This document shows, piece after piece, positions 36,369 to 45,290 of a stretch of 64,000 bases of DNA. The DNA lies in the NCBI GenBank assembly GCA_910586585.1, contig CAJUKA010000004.1:66266-130265 (forward strand). Direction: 5' to 3'. Every line of letters starts with the position of its first letter. The first letter of the stretch is position 1. Both the position numbers and the translations under genes were made by a program. The notes under the pieces are model-generated. The model was not told the origin of the DNA, did not search any database, and saw only the letters and a program-made list of their open reading frames with translations. Source of the stretch: an uncultured Lachnospiraceae bacterium (lineage in GTDB: Bacteria > Bacillota > Clostridia > Lachnospirales > Lachnospiraceae).

Positions 36369-37424
36369 CTACTCAACTTCATGGAATATGATACAGTTCG
36401 CTTGTTTTACTTTAATTTCTTTCCCATTCATCATAATGCAATTATTATCAAAATCAACCGTAAAGAATGTCATTGTATTGGATTCATGGTTTAGGCTGAC
36501 AATATGTTTGTTGTCTGGGAACAGTGCTGCATCCTTGGGGTATTCTCCACTGATTGGCAGACAGAATAACCGTGTCAATTCCCCGTTTTCCTGGTTGATT
36601 TTAAACAGAGAAACACTGTTCTCTCCCGCTGTCGATGCGATAATATATTTTCCATCTTGAGAAAGATTCAGCGCGCTTGCAGCAACTCCTTTGGCCTCAT
36701 ATTTATCAGATGTAGGGATCGTCTGAATCAAATCAAAGAATGGCATATTGTGTTCTTCGTGATAGCTGTAAACATCAATGCAGTTTTTCATTTCACTGAT
36801 AATATACAAAAATTTACCATTTTCTGAAAATTTAATATGACGCGGCGCAGATTCTAAGTCACATCGGATAATATCTACTGCTCTGAGTGTGCCTCTTTCA
36901 TGGTCAAGACGATATACATTTACATAGTCAATACCAAGGTCAGCCGCACACAAATACTTGTTGTCTCTTGTCATTTTCACACAACTGATATGTGGACGGA
37001 AGCTTCTCTCGGCAATACTTCCAAGCCCTTTGTGGAACAATTCATCTGAGATACTTCCTATCGCACCTGTCTCTGTATTCAGACGCAGCACTGTAATCTT
37101 TCCGTCGTGATAGCCAGCACAAAATAGGAACTTATCTTCATAATCTGTTGATAGATAACAGCCTCTCATACCATTTATAGCAGCTACATTAATATGCGCA
37201 AGTGCTCCGTCTGGCAGAATTTTGAAGCTCTCCACACCAAAATCTGTTATGGCATATAAATATTTGCGGTTGTGTGAGAGTGTGATGTAGGAGGAGTTCG
37301 TAATCTCTACCTCTCCTCTTTCAGACAATCTCCCTTCGTTTATATCAACATCAAAAATTTTAATACCATACTTGTCACCCATTGTATAGGTAGACACATA
37401 AGCTACATATTTCTTCTCTGCCAT
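36369..37424 (-). CDS. Lactonase-family seven-bladed beta-propeller protein
   Basis: A 351-residue protein of the 6-phosphogluconolactonase (Pgl, YbhE-like) propeller family. Repeated blades carry the pattern of NxKYLYAI/ITLSHNRKYL, FSENGKFLYIISE and LSQDGKYIIAS. Family members hydrolyse 6-phosphogluconolactone, but many paralogues act on other lactones, and no pentose-phosphate gene is adjacent, so the substrate is open. No signal peptide, so cytoplasmic. AGGAGG lies before the ATG. Confidence 0.78.
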   Translation of the reverse strand: MAEKKYVAYVSTYTMGDKYGIKIFDVDINEGRLSERGEVEITNSSYITLSHNRKYLYAITDFGVESFKILPDGALAHINVAAINGMRGCYLSTDYEDKFLFCAGYHDGKITVLRLNTETGAIGSISDELFHKGLGSIAERSFRPHISCVKMTRDNKYLCAADLGIDYVNVYRLDHERGTLRAVDIIRCDLESAPRHIKFSENGKFLYIISEMKNCIDVYSYHEEHNMPFFDLIQTIPTSDKYEAKGVAASALNLSQDGKYIIASTAGENSVSLFKINQENGELTRLFCLPISGEYPKDAALFPDNKHIVSLNHESNTMTFFTVDFDNNCIMMNGKEIKVKQANCIIFHEVE

Positions 37425-37563
37425 GATATATTCCTCCTGATTCCATATTTATATATTTAAGCAATCCTACAGGCTCAAAGAAATTTGCCTGCATATACAA
37501 AAATATTTTATCACAAGAACAACGATTTGTTAATCATTTTTTGTTTTTGTTATATCCGCTTTT

Positions 37564-39708
37564 TTAGCGAATAAAATCAGGAATCTGATCTTTTATAAAT
37601 TTATACTGAAATGAACTGCCATCTTCTGCGGTCCTTACGTTGATGGTATATTTTTTGTCATAATAGTTTGCATACTGTGCTGTCTGCCAAAAGAAATCGT
37701 CATTGATAATATTGTCAAGAATCTGTTGTATTTGTTCCTTATCTGTATATTTTGTTTTTTGTGATTCATCGACAGAAACATCCATTTTTTGTGAATCAAT
37801 ATGAGGTCCTATCACAGTGATATACTCTATCTCATCTGGGGTCAGTTTCTCTTCCATATCAAAACCATACTCCTTTATCAATGCGATTGTTTCTGTAAAT
37901 TGTGGATAAACAAACATTTCATCCGTATAGTTTTCATAATAATACGTATTTTGTTTCGTTCTGCTCTCAAATGTTATCAATCCTGTAGGAATCGTATTCA
38001 TAACTGTATCAAATGTAAGCTTCATATACTCCTTTTGATATGTTTCAAGCAATTTTGCCTGTTTTTCTGGCGTAAGTGCAAGTTCTTTTTCCTTATAATT
38101 ACTTTCGCATTTCAGTATATTAAAAGAAGTATTCCAGCCGTCTTGAAACAGCGGTGTTGCGCCAAGTTTATAATCGTAATCATCAAAGATCTCTGCTAAA
38201 AGTTCAAGCGTATCTTCTTTCGCAATATCAATAATATATTCACGATACAATATTTTTCCATTTAAAAGCTTATATCCAAAACTGATTGTCCGATAGGAAG
38301 ATTGCCGTTCAGCTGCTTCTATATATTCAGGAGTTTCTTCTATTCCGTCATAATAGTCAAATTTCTGATAAGTAAGACCTTCTTTTGCAGCTTTTCTGGC
38401 AAGCTCCATAACGCTTGGGTTTCCCTGAATCTCCATGTTTTTCATACGATATTCACTAGCAGACAAATAAGTACTATCCCCATTTGAATAACCGATTCTT
38501 TGTGATAATGGAAACAAATATGATATGGAAACTGCACAGCTATGAAGCTGTGTATCTGCTGGAACATATGTATCATAACCTAGCACATCATTTCTAAAAA
38601 CAGTAAAAATCAGTGCTGTACATGCGGCATTAAACAAGAATTGCTTTTTATGCATAAATGCACCGCGTAAGTCCATACGGAATATAATTTCCAACAAAAT
38701 ACACAGTAGCGTAAATCCGAATACAAGCCCAAATAAAAACCATTTTTCATTGTTTGAGTTCGTAGATAATTCACCAAAAAAGATAGCAACAAAGAGCGAT
38801 GCTGGTATGACGCATATCGTCTTGATAACAGGTTCCAATGCACCAAATGCAATTGATTTTCCGGCTGATTCCGATGCCCGTTTTAAATAAATGAAATATG
38901 CAGCCAGACTATAGAAAACTGCGCCGATTATCAAAATCCACAGATAAGAAGTATTATATCGAAATACTCCTTCTGCTGCTGATGGGTCCGGGTTGCAAAA
39001 TAGCTGCCAGATCATTGAGAGCGGCGAAAAGCACCACACTTTATCATTTACGATATTTTCTTGACTCCCATAGACAATATAGGTATCATAAAATCTTTCT
39101 GACAGCAGATGCATCAGCACAGCAATAATCATACTATAACTAAACAATACTACTGTTCCCAAAATGCTGATAATAATATTTCCTGTAAGTTCGACAGCAA
39201 TTACAGCCGCACTATAGGCAAGTATAAATACAATCAATAAAATCCCAATATATGACAGCATAGAAAAAACAGTTTCTGTGCAAAATGCATCTCTCCCTGC
39301 AGCTAGTCCTGCACATATGAATACATGAATCACAAAAGGCAGTAAAAACTGCAAAATACCAGTCAGATATTTTGACCAGAAAAGCTGTGTCCTGCTGACA
39401 GGAAGACTGTGATAAGTATCAATTTGTATTTTTGAATGAAGATATGCATAGTTGCTGATTCCACACAAAAATGCACTGATGCACACAATAATTGCTATCT
39501 TTGCTGCATTTTCGCCAAAAAAATAATCTTTTACATATGTTATCGCATCATAAGAATATGCTTTGGGAAATCTTATGAGTCTTTCAAGCTTCAAAAGCAA
39601 TATTACTTCCAAAAACAAAAAATATGTAATAAAAGCCAATATAGGATACCAGATCCTTCTTTTAAAATCTTGTTTGATGAGTTTAAAAAATAAGTTTTTT
39701 GATGTCAT
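37564..39708 (-). CDS. ABC transporter permease (YtrC/DUF6449-type)
   Basis: A 714-residue membrane protein. About ten hydrophobic helices occupy residues 1 to about 380. The C-terminal 330 residues are hydrophilic and Tyr-rich, which would place a large domain outside the membrane. It overlaps the ATPase gene by 26 bases, so translation is coupled. With the GntR-ATPase-permease order this resembles the Bacillus ytr operon induced by wall-targeting antibiotics, but the substrate is unknown. Confidence 0.8.
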   Translation of the reverse strand: MTSKNLFFKLIKQDFKRRIWYPILAFITYFLFLEVILLLKLERLIRFPKAYSYDAITYVKDYFFGENAAKIAIIVCISAFLCGISNYAYLHSKIQIDTYHSLPVSRTQLFWSKYLTGILQFLLPFVIHVFICAGLAAGRDAFCTETVFSMLSYIGILLIVFILAYSAAVIAVELTGNIIISILGTVVLFSYSMIIAVLMHLLSERFYDTYIVYGSQENIVNDKVWCFSPLSMIWQLFCNPDPSAAEGVFRYNTSYLWILIIGAVFYSLAAYFIYLKRASESAGKSIAFGALEPVIKTICVIPASLFVAIFFGELSTNSNNEKWFLFGLVFGFTLLCILLEIIFRMDLRGAFMHKKQFLFNAACTALIFTVFRNDVLGYDTYVPADTQLHSCAVSISYLFPLSQRIGYSNGDSTYLSASEYRMKNMEIQGNPSVMELARKAAKEGLTYQKFDYYDGIEETPEYIEAAERQSSYRTISFGYKLLNGKILYREYIIDIAKEDTLELLAEIFDDYDYKLGATPLFQDGWNTSFNILKCESNYKEKELALTPEKQAKLLETYQKEYMKLTFDTVMNTIPTGLITFESRTKQNTYYYENYTDEMFVYPQFTETIALIKEYGFDMEEKLTPDEIEYITVIGPHIDSQKMDVSVDESQKTKYTDKEQIQQILDNIINDDFFWQTAQYANYYDKKYTINVRTAEDGSSFQYKFIKDQIPDFIR

Positions 39709-40585
39709 AACCGACTACCTCCGTTTCGCTAATAAATATTTCTTCGAGAGTAAGCGGCAGGATTTCTGCAAAAATTGGCGAAAAACTGTTGATTTTACTC
39801 ATAATCTCATCTTCTTTGCCACGAACAGTAATGATATTCAAAGTTCCGCGTTTTTCAGCTTTTACAATATCGAGCAGAGCAAACACAGCCTCTTCATCCT
39901 CAGTACGTTTCAATACACACTGGATATTATGAATATTCAGCTTTAATTCCTCAAGGTCTTTCTGCATCAAAACACCACCCTGATGTAGAATTCCTACAGA
40001 GTCACAAATATCTTCAAGTTCCCTTAAATTATGCGAAGCAATCACAGGCGTGAAATCTCTTTCCGCTAGTTCTCCTGCAAAAATACTTTTTACTGCCTGC
40101 CGCATAACGGGATCTAAGCCGTCAAAGGTTTCGTCACAAAGCAGGTACTTTGTATTGGCGCAAATGCCAAGCAGGATAGATAATTGCTTTTTCATTCCTT
40201 TGGAAAAAGTATTTATTTTTCTGTTTTGTTTTAACTCAAACTTCTCTGCCATTTCCTCAAAACGCTTCATATCAAAAAGCGAATAATAATCTCTGTAAAA
40301 ATGGGCCATATTTTTGGGTGTTGCATTTGGAAAAAAATAAAAATCATCCGAGATATAGAAAATATCAGCTTTTGTTGATGGATTTTCATAGACAGCACGT
40401 TCATCAATTAGAATTTCTCCGCTGTCTGGTTTTAATACACCGCTTACCATGCGCAGAAATGTACTTTTTCCAGCGCCGTTTGTACCTATCAGTCCAAAAA
40501 CTTCTCCCTTTTTAATTGTCACATTGACATCATTAACAGCTATGACATTGCCAAAGTGTTTTTTTACGTGAGCCGCTGTTATCAT
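39683..40585 (-). CDS. ABC transporter ATP-binding protein
   Basis: A 300-residue nucleotide-binding subunit. Walker A GLIGTNGAGKST, signature FSKGMKKQL in place of the usual LSGGQ, Walker B LLCDETFDGLDP with the catalytic Glu kept, and the switch His in IASHNLREL. The C-terminal 90 residues are an accessory domain. It sits one base after the GntR gene and overlaps the permease, forming a regulator-ATPase-permease operon. Confidence 0.92.
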   Translation of the reverse strand: MITAAHVKKHFGNVIAVNDVNVTIKKGEVFGLIGTNGAGKSTFLRMVSGVLKPDSGEILIDERAVYENPSTKADIFYISDDFYFFPNATPKNMAHFYRDYYSLFDMKRFEEMAEKFELKQNRKINTFSKGMKKQLSILLGICANTKYLLCDETFDGLDPVMRQAVKSIFAGELAERDFTPVIASHNLRELEDICDSVGILHQGGVLMQKDLEELKLNIHNIQCVLKRTEDEEAVFALLDIVKAEKRGTLNIITVRGKEDEIMSKINSFSPIFAEILPLTLEEIFISETEVVGYDIKKLIF

Positions 40586-40586
40586 T

Positions 40587-40973
40587 TTAATCCTCCATTC
40601 TTGTTATACTGCTGTTGTCAATACACTTGTCGAACATTTCACGCAGTTCGTCCGCTCGAATGCCCGAAAGCAGTGCTTTATCTATATATGTTTGCATTTC
40701 CTTTCGAATTTCTTGTCGTTTGTAATCTGCTACGGCCGCTGTTTCTCCAACAAAACTGCCCTTTCCTTTGATGGTATAAATATACCCCATGCGCTCTAGC
40801 TCCTGATAGGCACGTTGAATCGTATTAGGATTTAATGACAATTCCATGGCAAGACTTCTCACAGACGGCATCGCCGTGTTAGGCGGCATTGCCCCACATA
40901 ATATCATCTGTTGGAAGCGTTCAATGATCTGCTCATAAATTGGACGTCTGTCCTTATAATCTGTCAAAATCAT
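40587..40973 (-). CDS. GntR-family regulator (YtrA subfamily)
   Basis: A 128-residue regulator. The winged helix covers residues 10-75 (PIYEQIIERFQQMILCGAMP, then PSVRSLAMELSLNPNTIQRA). The C-terminal tail is short and helical, as in the YtrA subfamily, which lacks a large ligand domain and dimerises through it. It starts the ABC operon, and a palindrome over its own promoter start site suggests autorepression. Confidence 0.92.
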   Translation of the reverse strand: MILTDYKDRRPIYEQIIERFQQMILCGAMPPNTAMPSVRSLAMELSLNPNTIQRAYQELERMGYIYTIKGKGSFVGETAAVADYKRQEIRKEMQTYIDKALLSGIRADELREMFDKCIDNSSITRMED

Positions 40974-40993
40974 TGTTAAGTCCCCTTTCTTAT

Positions 40994-41016
40994 CTGTACT
41001 AATACAATTAATACAG
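40994..41016 (-). promoter_or_regulatory. Probable GntR/YtrA operator
   Basis: CTGTACTAAT and ATTAATACAG around a central ACA form a 23-base near-perfect dyad (nine of ten arm pairs). It lies just downstream of the -10, over the expected start site, where a bound repressor would block transcription. Confidence 0.65.
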
Positions 41017-41020
41017 ATAG

Positions 41021-41049
41021 AGTATACCGTATTTGTAAATATTTGTCAA
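41021..41049 (-). promoter_or_regulatory. Strong sigma-A promoter for the GntR/ABC operon
   Basis: On the minus strand a consensus TTGACA (41044-41049), 17 bases, then TATACT (41021-41026). Confidence 0.85.
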
Positions 41050-41060
41050 CTTTAATACTT

Positions 41061-41105
41061 AGGGCTGCCACTTTTACGAACAATAATTCGTAATGTGGCA
41101 GCCCT
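41061..41105. terminator. Hairpin between metH and the GntR operon
   Basis: AGGGCTGCCAC and GTGGCAGCCCT make a perfect 11-bp GC-rich stem, extended inside by ACGAA/TTCGT. There is no clear T-run on the minus strand, so it may be a weak terminator or an mRNA 3' end stabiliser. Confidence 0.6.
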
Positions 41106-41120
41106 ATTATTTTATAATTT

Positions 41121-43532
41121 TTATAATTCTCCTTTTTCAAAAAGGTTGTTTGCATAGCGTACAGAACCCATAGCATCTTTTGAATAGAAATCCGCGCCTA
41201 TCATATCTGCATATTCTTGTGTTAGTACAGCTCCGCCTACCATAATTTTGCAATGAATATTATGTTTTCGCAGAAGCTTTATGGTATCCGCCATATTTAC
41301 GACTGTAGTTGTCATCAAAGCACTCAGCCCTACTAATTTTATTTGATGTTCCTGTACTGTTTTTAATATCTGCTCCGGATCAACATCTTTTCCCAGATCT
41401 ATCACGTCAAATCCATAGTTCTCCAACAATGTTTTTACAATATTTTTTCCTATATCATGGATATCGCCTTTGACGGTTGCAATCACAATCTTTCCCTTGT
41501 TCTCACTACTCTTTCCTTGTTTTGACAGCACACTTTTGATTGCTTCAAAAGATGCTTTTGCTGCGTCGGCACTCATGAGAAGCTGTGGAAGAAACATTCT
41601 TTTTTCTTCAAATCCCTTTCCTACAATATCAAGAGCAGGAATGAGCTTTTCATTAATGATTGTCAAAGAATCTATATTTTGTTCCAGTAATTTTACAGTT
41701 GCTGTATAAGCGCTTTCTGACAATCCTTTGATAATTGCCTCGTCAAGGCCAGATTCCTTGTCTTTGGAAACTGTCGGTTCCTTGGGCATATCCTGCGTCT
41801 GAGAACACTTTGAAATATATTCCATACACTGTTCATCTTCGCCAATCAATGCATTAAAACTGTAATATGCTGTCATCATTGGCTCACTAGAGGGGTTTAC
41901 GATACCTGCACTCAGTCCATTATGCATTGCCATCGTGAAGAATGTTGTATTAATGCGGCTTCTTTCCGGCAGGCCAAATGAAATATTGGATACGCCAAGC
42001 ACGGTATGAAGTCCCAATTCATAGCGGATTTTGCGCAGTGTTTCTAGTGTGATATTGGCATTGTCTGCTCCAGTGCTTATGGTAAGTACAAGCGCATCTA
42101 TAACAAGGTTTTTCTTTGGGATACCATACTGGGCAGCAGTGTTCACAATCTTTTCTGCTATTTTTAACCGTCCCTCGACCGTTTCAGGAATTCCGTTTTC
42201 ATCAAGGCAGAGGCAGACTACAACTGCTCCATATTTTTTGGCAATTGGAAATACACTTTCCATAGATTCTTTTTTGCCATTTACAGAGTTCAGCATCGGT
42301 TTTCCGTTGTAATACCGAAGTCCTCTCTCCATCGCTTCTGCATCCGATGTATCAATCTGCAGTGGCAAATCAATAATTGCCTGTATTCCAGTAACTGCTT
42401 CCTGCATAAGCTGTGGTTCGTCAATTTCCGGAAGCCCTACGTTTACATCAAGGATATGTGCACCTTTTTCTTCCTGGGTCAATCCTTCTTTGTAAATATA
42501 TTCCATATTGTGATCACGGAGCGCTTGTTTAAATTTTGATTTTCCGGTAGGATTGATTCGTTCGCCAATAATAAGTGGTTTTTTTGTGAAATACACCGCA
42601 TGATTATAGGAGGATACGACGGTTAAATTTTTATCTGTAATCGGACTGATTTGCATTCCTTTGCAGCGTTCAACTGTTCTTTTGATATGCTCTGGTGTAG
42701 TGCCGCAGCATCCGCCAACGGCACTGGCGCCTAGCGCTACCAATGTTTTGACACTTTCCGCAAATTCATCAGGCGCAACATTGTACATAGTTTGTCCATT
42801 TACGACCACTGGAAGTCCTGCGTTTGGATTGACAACAATCGGAATGGAACAGCACTTTGTCAACGGAGGAAGTAATTTTTCCATTTGTTTAGGGCCAAGT
42901 CCGCAATTAAATCCAATTGCATCGACACCTAATCCTTCCAGCATTGCGGCTGCACTGGAAACATCTCCGCCTGTGAGCAGTTTTCCTCCTTCGTCAAAAA
43001 TCATTGTGACAATTACTGGAAGATTGCTGTTTTCTTTTGCCGCCAAAACCGCCGCTTTTATCTCATAAGAATCGCTTACAGTCTCGATCAAAATCAAGTC
43101 GGCACCTGCCTTGTCACCTGCGATCACAATATCTTGAAATGTATGGTAAGCCTCATCAAAGGTTAATTCTCCAAGCGGCTTGAGCAGCTTTCCAAGCGAT
43201 CCAATATCCAATGCAGAATACATAGGCTGGTTTGTTTCAGACTTTGCTTCTGCGATTGCTTCCTTGGTCAGTTTGATACCTGCTGTCACAAGCTCTTCTA
43301 CTGTATAGCCAAGATTTTTGCACTTAAATGCATTGACGCCAAATGTATTCGCCGAAATTATATTGCTGCCTGCAAGAAGGTATTCTTTATGAATCTGCCG
43401 GATTATTTCCGGATGTATCATATTCCATGTCTCTGGGATTTCCCCTGTTTTGAGACCTCGTTGCTGCAGCAGGGTGCCCATTCCACCATCAAAAAACAAA
43501 ATTTCTTTTCCAAGTAGTTCTTTTAAATTCAT
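41121..43532 (-). CDS. metH: Cobalamin-dependent methionine synthase (without activation domain)
   Basis: An 803-residue enzyme moving a methyl group from methyltetrahydrofolate to homocysteine. Homocysteine domain (1 to about 290): FDGGMGTLLQQRG, with zinc cysteines in FNCGLGP and GGCCGTTPEHI. Pterin domain (about 310-570): IIGERINPTGKSKFKQALRD. Cobalamin cap and binding domains (about 600-803) with Asp690-x-His692-x-x-Gly695. The SAM-binding reactivation domain of E. coli MetH is absent; a separate gene upstream supplies it. No cobalamin or SAM riboswitch is visible. Confidence 0.95.
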   Translation of the reverse strand: MNLKELLGKEILFFDGGMGTLLQQRGLKTGEIPETWNMIHPEIIRQIHKEYLLAGSNIISANTFGVNAFKCKNLGYTVEELVTAGIKLTKEAIAEAKSETNQPMYSALDIGSLGKLLKPLGELTFDEAYHTFQDIVIAGDKAGADLILIETVSDSYEIKAAVLAAKENSNLPVIVTMIFDEGGKLLTGGDVSSAAAMLEGLGVDAIGFNCGLGPKQMEKLLPPLTKCCSIPIVVNPNAGLPVVVNGQTMYNVAPDEFAESVKTLVALGASAVGGCCGTTPEHIKRTVERCKGMQISPITDKNLTVVSSYNHAVYFTKKPLIIGERINPTGKSKFKQALRDHNMEYIYKEGLTQEEKGAHILDVNVGLPEIDEPQLMQEAVTGIQAIIDLPLQIDTSDAEAMERGLRYYNGKPMLNSVNGKKESMESVFPIAKKYGAVVVCLCLDENGIPETVEGRLKIAEKIVNTAAQYGIPKKNLVIDALVLTISTGADNANITLETLRKIRYELGLHTVLGVSNISFGLPERSRINTTFFTMAMHNGLSAGIVNPSSEPMMTAYYSFNALIGEDEQCMEYISKCSQTQDMPKEPTVSKDKESGLDEAIIKGLSESAYTATVKLLEQNIDSLTIINEKLIPALDIVGKGFEEKRMFLPQLLMSADAAKASFEAIKSVLSKQGKSSENKGKIVIATVKGDIHDIGKNIVKTLLENYGFDVIDLGKDVDPEQILKTVQEHQIKLVGLSALMTTTVVNMADTIKLLRKHNIHCKIMVGGAVLTQEYADMIGADFYSKDAMGSVRYANNLFEKGEL

Positions 43533-43594
43533 CCGACTCTCTCCCTATCTTATTTAATCAATGTCCTCTATACAAAGCAGCCGCAGTGGAAATC

Positions 43595-44296
43595 TCAAGT
43601 TTCCTCTTTGCGGAATTCACATTCTACAAAATCGCAGTCTTTGCATTTATCAATGTGGCAGCTTAATGGATTGGCTGTCAAGCCTATAAAAGCTGTAACA
43701 CTCTTTGTTGGATACATCAAAAAGCTTTCTGTAAGTGTCAATCCAATTCGCTTTGTACATTCCAGTGCACGAAAGATGGCTGTTTGGTTTTCAAGCGGCA
43801 AATCTCCATAGCCTGGACTAAATCTTGGCCTCAAATACAGTTTTTTTCCATATGCGGATGCTTCCTTACAGATGTTTTCCTGAAGAATATCACAATATGC
43901 TTCAATACAGGCTGCACCACAAGCTTGTACAATCGCCGCCTTGGCCATATTCAATATCTCATATCGCTGCAGTAGCTTGTCCGCCTCAATGCCAAGCGTT
44001 GCCGCAAGCAATGCTACCTGACTGCACTGCATCAGATTATAAGAAAGATTTTTGCTCTGAAAAGTAATTTGCTGTTCGATATCAGCATTATCTCTGAGCA
44101 GAATTGTTGATTCAAGAACTTTGCAGGTATATAGTTTGTATACATGTTTTGGATTTATTGTATATGTCAAACTATCAATGATTTCTTCTACAGCAGACTT
44201 TACAGTTTCATCTGGAACATTTGCTCCATATCCCAGATATCTGTATATTTCCCGCATATTTATTTTTTGCCGGATGATGTCATTTTTAATTTCCAT
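43595..44296 (-). CDS. Stand-alone methionine synthase activation-domain protein
   Basis: A 233-residue protein resembling the C-terminal SAM-binding activation domain of MetH: RPRFSPGYGDLPLENQTAIF and the MYPTKSVTAFIGLT segment are the recognisable blocks. It presumably reductively remethylates cob(II)alamin on the MetH encoded 62 bases downstream. The Cys-rich tail (CHIDKCKDCDFVEC) is of a kind that could bind metal or an iron-sulfur cluster. The ATG at 44296 follows AAAGGAC. Confidence 0.85.
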   Translation of the reverse strand: MEIKNDIIRQKINMREIYRYLGYGANVPDETVKSAVEEIIDSLTYTINPKHVYKLYTCKVLESTILLRDNADIEQQITFQSKNLSYNLMQCSQVALLAATLGIEADKLLQRYEILNMAKAAIVQACGAACIEAYCDILQENICKEASAYGKKLYLRPRFSPGYGDLPLENQTAIFRALECTKRIGLTLTESFLMYPTKSVTAFIGLTANPLSCHIDKCKDCDFVECEFRKEET

Positions 44297-44327
44297 AAAG
44301 CGTCCTTTCATAACGAACTGTTCAGAA

Positions 44328-44406
44328 AAAACTTTTAGTTTAAGAAGTTTTTTCTGAACAGCCCTTTAGTCAAGGCGGAACAAGCTCTCAAGCTTATTCC
44401 GCCTTG
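44328..44406. other. Two adjacent hairpins upstream of the metH activation gene
   Basis: The first (44328-44363) pairs CTGTTCAGAAAAAACTT with AAGTTTTTTCTGAACAG. The second (44373-44406) pairs CAAGGCGGAA with TTCCGCCTTG. They separate the Cys-rich peptide gene from the metH pair. On the minus strand no T-run follows the second, and the first holds its T-run inside the stem, so one may terminate and the other be an attenuator. Confidence 0.55.
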
Positions 44407-44412
44407 AAGTCA

Positions 44413-44652
44413 TTAGTTCTGGCAGCTTTCTTTTTCTTCACATCCACAAGTAGCATTGTCACCAAATCCTGCAAAAGCGCGAGGCTGGATCATTTCATTA
44501 CCGCAGCCACATCCGGGATTTGGCTGTGGAGGAAATGTCTCACAAGGGGATGGTTCACGAACACATCCATTGTTGCACATACAATTGTTTTGGCAGCAGC
44601 CATTGCCGCCACCACAGCACCACAGCAAAATAATCCAAATCCAACAGTTCAT
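44413..44652 (-). CDS. Small cysteine-rich protein
   Basis: A 79-residue protein beginning MNCWIWIILLWCCGGGNGCC, with TGAGGAG seven bases upstream. The first 12 residues are hydrophobic, then dense Cys clusters (CCQNNCMCNNGC, CGCG, CGCEEKESC) with Pro, Gly and Asn. Similar Lachnospiraceae peptides are labelled high-cysteine proteins. Membrane anchoring with metal or disulfide binding is plausible. No known role. Confidence 0.7.
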   Translation of the reverse strand: MNCWIWIILLWCCGGGNGCCQNNCMCNNGCVREPSPCETFPPQPNPGCGCGNEMIQPRAFAGFGDNATCGCEEKESCQN

Positions 44653-44718
44653 AAAAACAACTCCTCATACATCAAGTATATTTTCTAATAATTAATATAT
44701 GAATGGCTGATTTTTTTG

Positions 44719-45288
44719 TTACTTGTCTTTGCGGTGAATCTGATATTTGCATTTTTTGATTTGTGGAATCATTTTTTTTCGGATATAATGCATTGTTTTG
44801 TCTTCGCCTTCAGCCGCCAGCATTTTTAACAGTTTTTCCAGTGTTTTTCTTGTTTCTTTATGCATGAAATTTCCAGGATTACCGCTCTGATAATATTTTA
44901 ATGGCATATCATCTTTATAATTTTTGCCAGCATAATTCTTTGATGCCGCCATTCTGTCGATAAACATTTCAACAACGTATCTGTCCGGCATTCTTGCCGG
45001 AATAATACCAGCGCCAGCATGGGCGCTATAGTCCATCCAATATTCATAATGGTGCTTATTCCGCCCTTTATGATGTAGCCATGCTGAAGAATATCCTTTG
45101 TCTTTTCTTTCTGCATTGTTAGGACTTTGGGTTCCCTGATAATATTTGGCGCCTACAATAAATTCACTTGGCATATACTTTGACAAATCATGCAGCAGCC
45201 CTTGCCTGTATAGTCCAACCGAAAAACACCCCTTCATCACCATAAGTTTATGATGCGTAATTGTTTTAAAGTGTTTCCAAAGATGCAC
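44719..45288 (-). CDS. DUF5662 family protein
   Basis: A 189-residue cytoplasmic protein with a GTG start at 45288, two bases after the debranching-enzyme-like gene stops. Conserved His/Asp clusters (LLHDLSKYMPSEF, AWLHHKGRNKHHYEYW and DRYVVEMFIDRMAASK) have an HD-hydrolase-like look with possible metal ligands. The family has no established reaction. Located in a string of uncharacterised or degenerate enzymes. Confidence 0.8.
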   Translation of the reverse strand: MHLWKHFKTITHHKLMVMKGCFSVGLYRQGLLHDLSKYMPSEFIVGAKYYQGTQSPNNAERKDKGYSSAWLHHKGRNKHHYEYWMDYSAHAGAGIIPARMPDRYVVEMFIDRMAASKNYAGKNYKDDMPLKYYQSGNPGNFMHKETRKTLEKLLKMLAAEGEDKTMHYIRKKMIPQIKKCKYQIHRKDK

Positions 45289-45290
45289 CT

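Noticed and set aside
39838..39852. AAGTTCCGC match inside the ABC ATPase gene, resembling an R1 end
   Set aside because: No paired stem and no CTGTTT partner nearby, and it is plain coding sequence; a chance match.
40976..41176. 66-codon minus-strand frame
   Set aside because: It runs through the metH 3' end, a hairpin and the GntR operon promoter/operator, so it is not a gene.
43533..44412. Cobalamin or SAM riboswitch expected near metH
   Set aside because: No recognisable B12 box or SAM-I core in the 62-base gap upstream of metH or upstream of the activation gene; only two simple hairpins.
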